The translations under genes and the position numbers were made by a program. From Kalaharituber pfeilii (lineage: Eukaryota > Ascomycota > Pezizomycetes > Pezizales > Pezizaceae): a DNA stretch of 64,000 bases. Each line of letters starts with the position of its first letter. Within the stretch, counting starts at the first letter, position 1. The notes under the pieces are model-generated. The model had not been told where the DNA came from, searched no databases, and saw only the letters and a list, made by a program, of their open reading frames with translations. This document shows, piece after piece, positions 59,401 to 64,000 of the stretch. The stretch covers positions 186,001 through 250,000 of the forward strand of contig WHUZ01000026.1 of the NCBI GenBank assembly GCA_015179045.1. The letters are read 5' to 3'.

Positions 59401-61223
59401 AGCTTACTTCATTTGGTATTGCATGCGATTGGCTACGAGACTACCTAGCGATTCGCTGATCTCGTACCCAGGCTAGTTCTCACCTAGCTTATCTTTAAGT
59501 ATTTGCTACTTATCAGATCGAGGAAGTGTTCTCCATTGTTTTTTCACTTCTCTATTTGCACTACAAACTTTTTGCCAATAGCAAACTTAAGCTGAGTTAC
59601 AATTGCAGGCTGGTCATAATCTATGTATAAAGCATTGCCGTTATTTCCGAACATGAAGTATGTAAGTAGCTACTTGGTACTGACTCTAAAGGTCAGCTTA
59701 AGCGCACGTGAGGTCACGATGTGTATGTTATGTTTGTGTTTGTTGGATGTAAAGTATATGTACTTTACAATTGGTGATTCCGCCGGGTCGCGGAAATCTA
59801 GAGCCTTCTAGCCAGTAAATGAATTTGCTTGAGGTTGCTGCAATCCCGTGTACCGAATTACCTTATGAGATTCCGGCACTAATGTATATATAAGTTTTCT
59901 TGTCCAGTTGGGTGTGGACGTATAAAATATGTGATTGATCTTGTGCCCAAGTAAGTGATATGTACGTTTTCTATAACAAGCCACAGCGGCAGAAAGGGTA
60001 TAACGTAGTCTCGTAACAAGGGTAAAAGGGTAGGAGGGCTGGTTTCCGAAACTAATAGCGGCATTGGAAGCTGCTTCCTACATAGCTCTAGAATTGGAGG
60101 CTTGAGGCAATTGTAGGTCCGCGACGGACCGGGTTCGAAAGATGAGCCAGGAGGGTGAAGGTTGTTGTACGCAGAAGGCGTATAGTCGCCGGGGTCCGTC
60201 GATCTGTTGCAATTACTCATAGGCTTGTAGCGCTGTGATTGGATTGAAGTCCATGATCAACATGTGAATATTTGCTCAGGAAGTATCATTTTGATATTTA
60301 CGTAGTAGAAACGATTGGCCAGAGTAAAGCAAGCCGGTAAACTTTACTATGTAGCCTTTTGAATAAATTAGAGGTTCGGCCGTAACGGGGCCGCCGGCTT
60401 TATGCTTACTCTTTTCTTGCAGCTGTACATGTGTAGAGCGGTGTTGGACATGCCATGTGCGGCGGTCGTTGGCTTGCTCTGCAGCTTCTCTGGGTAGCGG
60501 AAGTTGTTCATCTAGACCCAAGCTTCTCGCTAGGCCTTCGAAGCTCATTAAGTAGATCATCATCGACATATTACTGGGCCCTGCTCCCCCAGTCTCGAAC
60601 CAGACTACCCTGCTCCCCGCACCGCCTCCCCCGCCCCCAGTTCCGACTCCGCCAGTGAGGGCCCTGTCCTCCGTGCAGTCACGCAACCCCTTCTATGGCT
60701 ACTGCCATGAGATACGCCCACTCTTTCGTGCGCCTACACTAGTCCCTGACAGGCATATGAAGATCGTACCCCACTTCGCCCCTCCATTTGGCTACGCCAT
60801 CTGAAGCAACTAAGCTAGGCGGCTTTCAAGAGGCGCGAGTTTACCCCTCATTGCCCCTCCTCGACGAGCCGCAAGGATTGCTTGCTTAGGGGGCCCTTAT
60901 CGATAAGAGAGGGGCGGAGTTTTTTTTCACGCGCACTCCCCACCTCCCCACTGTTTCCTACAGGCCCGCTGACTAAACCGTCCAGTGAGAGAAGTTACCG
61001 TGTGCAAATATGCATGCTTGTAAACAAGCGCTGAGTTTGAAACATTACTTGTAGTTTCTGAGCACGAGAAATAACAAAGAGAAAAGCACCGCCGGATTCG
61101 GAAATTCTCATTCTCACTAAACTTATTTCTAACATTCACGTTTCTCCCCAACGGGTAACTTTATAGAAGGCATTCGAGTTTTATCTTGAGATGATAATAA
61201 GTCTGGCTTAGCTAAAACGATAA

Positions 61224-61248
61224 CACACACACATATACACACACATAC
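61224..61248. repeat. CA-rich microsatellite
   Basis: ACACACACACATATACACACACATAC in a noncoding AT-rich context. Confidence 0.85.
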
Positions 61249-61953
61249 TTATAACCATACATATTGTAATTATCTCTAGTCTCTCTCTCCTACTCCCCGT
61301 TTTTTATTCAAGTTAACGTTTCTTTGTCTTTGCCTGTGATGTATCTGTATACACTCTATATGCTTACACAAAGCCTGAGTGTTCAACCCCCATGACTACT
61401 TAACCCCTTTGCGAAATCTTCCATATCCGTTATACGAATATCTGCCCTATTTGACACCCCGATTATGATAAAATTTGCCTCCTACCATAGGTATATCCTT
61501 GCGTACCCGCTGCTTGGCCCAGATTTAGCCCCCGAAAGCCTTCTGAGGGAGTTTCATAACCTCAGGCTGAAGCTTAAGCTCAACCAAATTAATAGGAGCT
61601 CTATGTATGTGTCTCGATTCTCTCTGCGCTTCTTATCCAAAGAGCGGCTTGATCTTTCTGCCCTTGCTATAAATGGGTGTGTGAGTGGATGTCTGGCTCA
61701 ACTGTGGAAGTCACCGTTGAAGATAAACGAACGTTTAGTAAGGCGTATCATATCTAGGAGGGTATCACAAGTTCAGGGTAAGAAATCTATCATTTGCATA
61801 CCCATACTCCGCAGCGCCAAAGTTAGAACCAGAGGAGGGAGGATGCTTTACTTTGTGTTGGAGAGTTAGGGTAGATGGCTGCTGTAGTGGAGAATGGAAT
61901 TGCATGATATTACTAGTAAATGTGGGAATAGGAAATGGCAAAAGCAAAAAAGT

Positions 61954-62590
61954 TTAGTGAAGGCTCAGGGTAACAGCGTTCAAATCTAAGTAACTCCTCC
62001 CTACAGAAACGTACCTAACAGATACAACATCAGAACTTGCATTTTTTACATACAAAATCGAAGAGCTATGTTGTGCTACGAAGACTAGAAACGTAACCTT
62101 TCTTTTTTTCCATTTTTCATTTTTGCAAACCTCGTATGTAAAAACAAATACCATGAACATCACAGTAGGCTCGAGAAATCCCACCGACTCCACTTCCTCT
62201 AATACGGGCATCATATGCAGCAGATTCCAATTCTACGTGTCACGTAACGAAGGACTTTATCTCTGCCTTCACGACAAGTATTTCCACATCCTCGCTCCAA
62301 TCTCGGCCACGGATACCACTAACATGGCTCTCCTATACCGCTACATAGCCCTTCTTCAATAGATCCCACACCTAAACCTTCGTATCAACTACTCCGAATG
62401 CCAGCTTCCATTCCAATACGGCCGGTCCGGTGGTCCCGTCACCGCATTGGAGATTAAAATTTGAGCACGGATACAACGCCTTCATGATCCATACCTTCAC
62501 TAAGTCTTCTGCACTTCCAGTAGCTAGAAGAATTTCCATGGACTCGAACTCTGCAACGAAAAATGGTGCGGCATGAGCTTTGACGAAGCA
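61954..62590 (-). pseudogene. Decayed copy of UTP13 (U3 snoRNP WD40 protein)
   Basis: On the minus strand the frame reads FVKAHAAPFFVAEFESMEIL, then LLATGSAEDLVKVWIMK, a diverged spacer, WKLAFGVVDTKV, then an in-frame TAG (62372-62374), VWDLLKKGYVAV, TAG (62333-62335), ESHVSGIRGRDWSEDVEIL, TGA (62240-62242), a frameshift, MPVLEEVESVGFLEP, and later DVVSVRYVSVGRSYLDLNA. These follow, in order, the WD40 blades I remember for Utp13/TBL3 (KAHE-type start, LLATG..DGLVKVWD, DTKVRVWDLL, SHVS..RGLDWS, PVLEEVE, GRSYLALAT). UTP13 is essential for rRNA processing, so an intact copy should exist elsewhere. Stops could have arisen from C-to-T changes on either strand, consistent with RIP. The flanks, and the 3' end below 61954, are not readable. 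Confidence 0.7.
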
Positions 62591-64000
62591 GAGGAGGGTA
62601 TAGATTACGGAAGCTGGAGTTATGGGAGTCTTGGAGCAGGAGAGAGTAGATGTATAGTATGTGAGCGGAAACATGTTAGTCTTCCTGGTCGTCAATTGTG
62701 GGAGCAAAGTGAAAGACGGGTGCAGAATACAACCTACACTCTAGAATCGTTACCTTTTCGCTATCGTTGGAGGAATTAGGCATCTAATACATGGAGGAGA
62801 AGTGGTAGAAGTGATAATGGAGAGCATACACATTCTATTCGCGCGAACTCGTTTCCAGACTCATTATAACTAGGATCCCTCCACCGAGAATGATGACGCA
62901 GAGGCTAGCGGAAGTTTTTAGCAAGACATATCTTCCCTCCAGTGCCGATTGGTTAGATGACTTTCGAGATCTTGAAGGTCCGAGAGAAGCATATCTCGTG
63001 TAGCAAGCTTTTATTGATGACCTTGAGGACAGCTCTATTGAATGTAACATCAACACGCATCTACTCAAAGCTTTAAAAAGAAGAACTTCAGATTTTCCTT
63101 ATTTTTTAAAGTTACCCTCATACTCACGGCCCCTTTTTTTTGGCAGCCATTGTCGCGTGACACTCTAACCTTGACCTTGTAAGTTAAAGCTTCTTTTGCT
63201 TCGCTTCTCGGTACCGCTATTTGCCACAACTGTATGAAATACCATTATATACAACGTGAAACAAATTGTTCTTAATCGTGGACATGGTTTTGTTTATGGG
63301 TTGCGGGTTGCAAAATTGCACATTCAGCGCTCTTTGATTAACTGGCATCGGCAGGTTTGTCGACCCGTAAGTAATTAACACCATTGTTTGATTAATCATC
63401 CCGTTGAACATGATTGAACACCATATCCTCGTCTGAACTCGATCAAACTGATCCTTGTGTAATCAAACTAATTTTTATTTACAATCAGCAATGATGTATT
63501 TATGGGCAAGTTCTTTATTCGAAATAGCATCACACAAAAATTCCTAACTTAATTTGACTAAGAATGTGAAGATGCAGTGCAATTGGGTAGTACTGTAGCA
63601 AGTCCGACAATCTGACTAATTTTATTTCAAAAAAAAAAAAAAAAAAAAAAAAAAGGTCAGTTCAGGCATATGCACTTTCACATCAATTTCCTTCAAAGCG
63701 TCCTTGCTTCCGAGTTGGTTACCCTCATTTCTGAGTCTCGAGATTGGGCTTATCAGATCCATCTTTCTTGCTCATATCATAACCGACTGGGCCACCTTAA
63801 TCAGATTCTTAGTGCTGTCTACTCTAGAGCAGAGCCGAAGAGTTACTCTAGATCGACCCCGGCACCGGTGCCAAGCGCCAAAGCCAATACATATCATACC
63901 AATTAACTTCTCGTAAACCAGCAGATATCCTACTGTCTTGGCAAACCGCCAAACCTGCTAAGTGCACGTGATAAGAAACTAGATCCTTGCCTTAAGCCAA
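62591..64000. other. Terminal tract with one coding-like interrupted frame and an A26 run
   Basis: Upstream part may include the decayed N-terminus of the UTP13 copy. A plus-strand frame from 62893 (MTQRLAEVFSKTYLPSSADW) runs on through one TAG (62998-63000) to about 63165. A run of 26 A occupies 63629-63654. No intact gene. Confidence 0.5.
63629..63654. repeat. Homopolymer A run (A26)
   Basis: Preceded by TTTATTTC and followed by GGTCAG. Could be a retroposition A-tail or slippage tract. Confidence 0.85.

Larger units (their letters stand above)
55069..61953. other. Long tract with no intact gene
   Basis: The first 1.4 kb, upstream of ATG1, is GC-rich with homopolymer G and C runs and CAG-type repeats (listed). 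From 56900 the DNA is balanced to AT-rich, with short frames only. Four dispersed GAGACTA motifs (57687, 57873, 59432, 60006) and a 20-bp palindrome at 58772 occur here. A CA-rich microsatellite lies at 61224-61248. Confidence 0.5.

Noticed and set aside
1..64000. CRISPR array, secondary-metabolite cluster, rDNA or mitochondrial insertion
   Set aside because: No spaced direct repeats, no PKS/NRPS/terpene signatures, and no rRNA-like or mitochondrial coding sequence recognised.

Overview
The window is nuclear DNA of a filamentous ascomycete (Pezizomycotina). This follows from short introns (about 50-80 nt) with GTAAGT-type donors and CTAAC/CTGAC-type branch sequences, from the protein set, and from a patchwork of gene islands and long gene-free tracts. 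The intron density (nine introns in one M16 peptidase gene) and the large repeat-bearing intergenic tracts would suit a Pezizomycete, but that placement is inference. No bacterial, viral or organellar genome segment was seen.

Layout. 1-437: 3' end of a ZW10-like gene. 1647-2291: lysine/glutamate-rich nucleolar-type hypothetical protein. 2747-4677 (-): taxilin. 4678-8863: gene-free. 8864-10083: METTL21-type lysine methyltransferase. 10084-16596: no recognised gene, but one possible tiny spliced gene (10951-11616). 16597-18112: ornithine decarboxylase. 18113-31479: 13 kb without a recognised gene, holding two solo LTRs with exact 5-bp target duplications, several miniature inverted-repeat elements, a pogo-type element and an AT-rich (RIP-like) block. 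31480-55068: gene island with NAT9-like acetyltransferase, an M16 peptidase (10 exons), a Gts1/Ucp3-type ArfGAP-UBA protein, U1 snRNP protein Prp39, DEAD-box helicase Prp28, mitoribosomal mL59 and the autophagy kinase Atg1. 55069-64000: gene-free except for a decayed copy of UTP13 (61954-62590, minus).

How the genes relate. All intact genes are housekeeping: vesicle traffic and kinetochore (ZW10, taxilin, ArfGAP), splicing (Prp39 and Prp28, convergent neighbours acting at the same U1/5'-splice-site step), translation (mL59, methyltransferase), polyamine synthesis (ODC), proteolysis and autophagy (M16 peptidase, Atg1). No secondary-metabolite or effector cluster is visible.

The most unusual signals are: a dispersed 12-bp sequence (consensus GGYAYGAGACTA) recurring about ten times, only in noncoding tracts; a 51-bp perfect hairpin flanked by a 9-bp duplication; solo LTRs with intact termini, one sitting inside an AT-decayed block; a probable GC-AG intron in PRP39; and the decayed UTP13 copy. 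Exon models were built by eye from splice signals, reading phase and remembered family conservation, so boundaries need RNA evidence.
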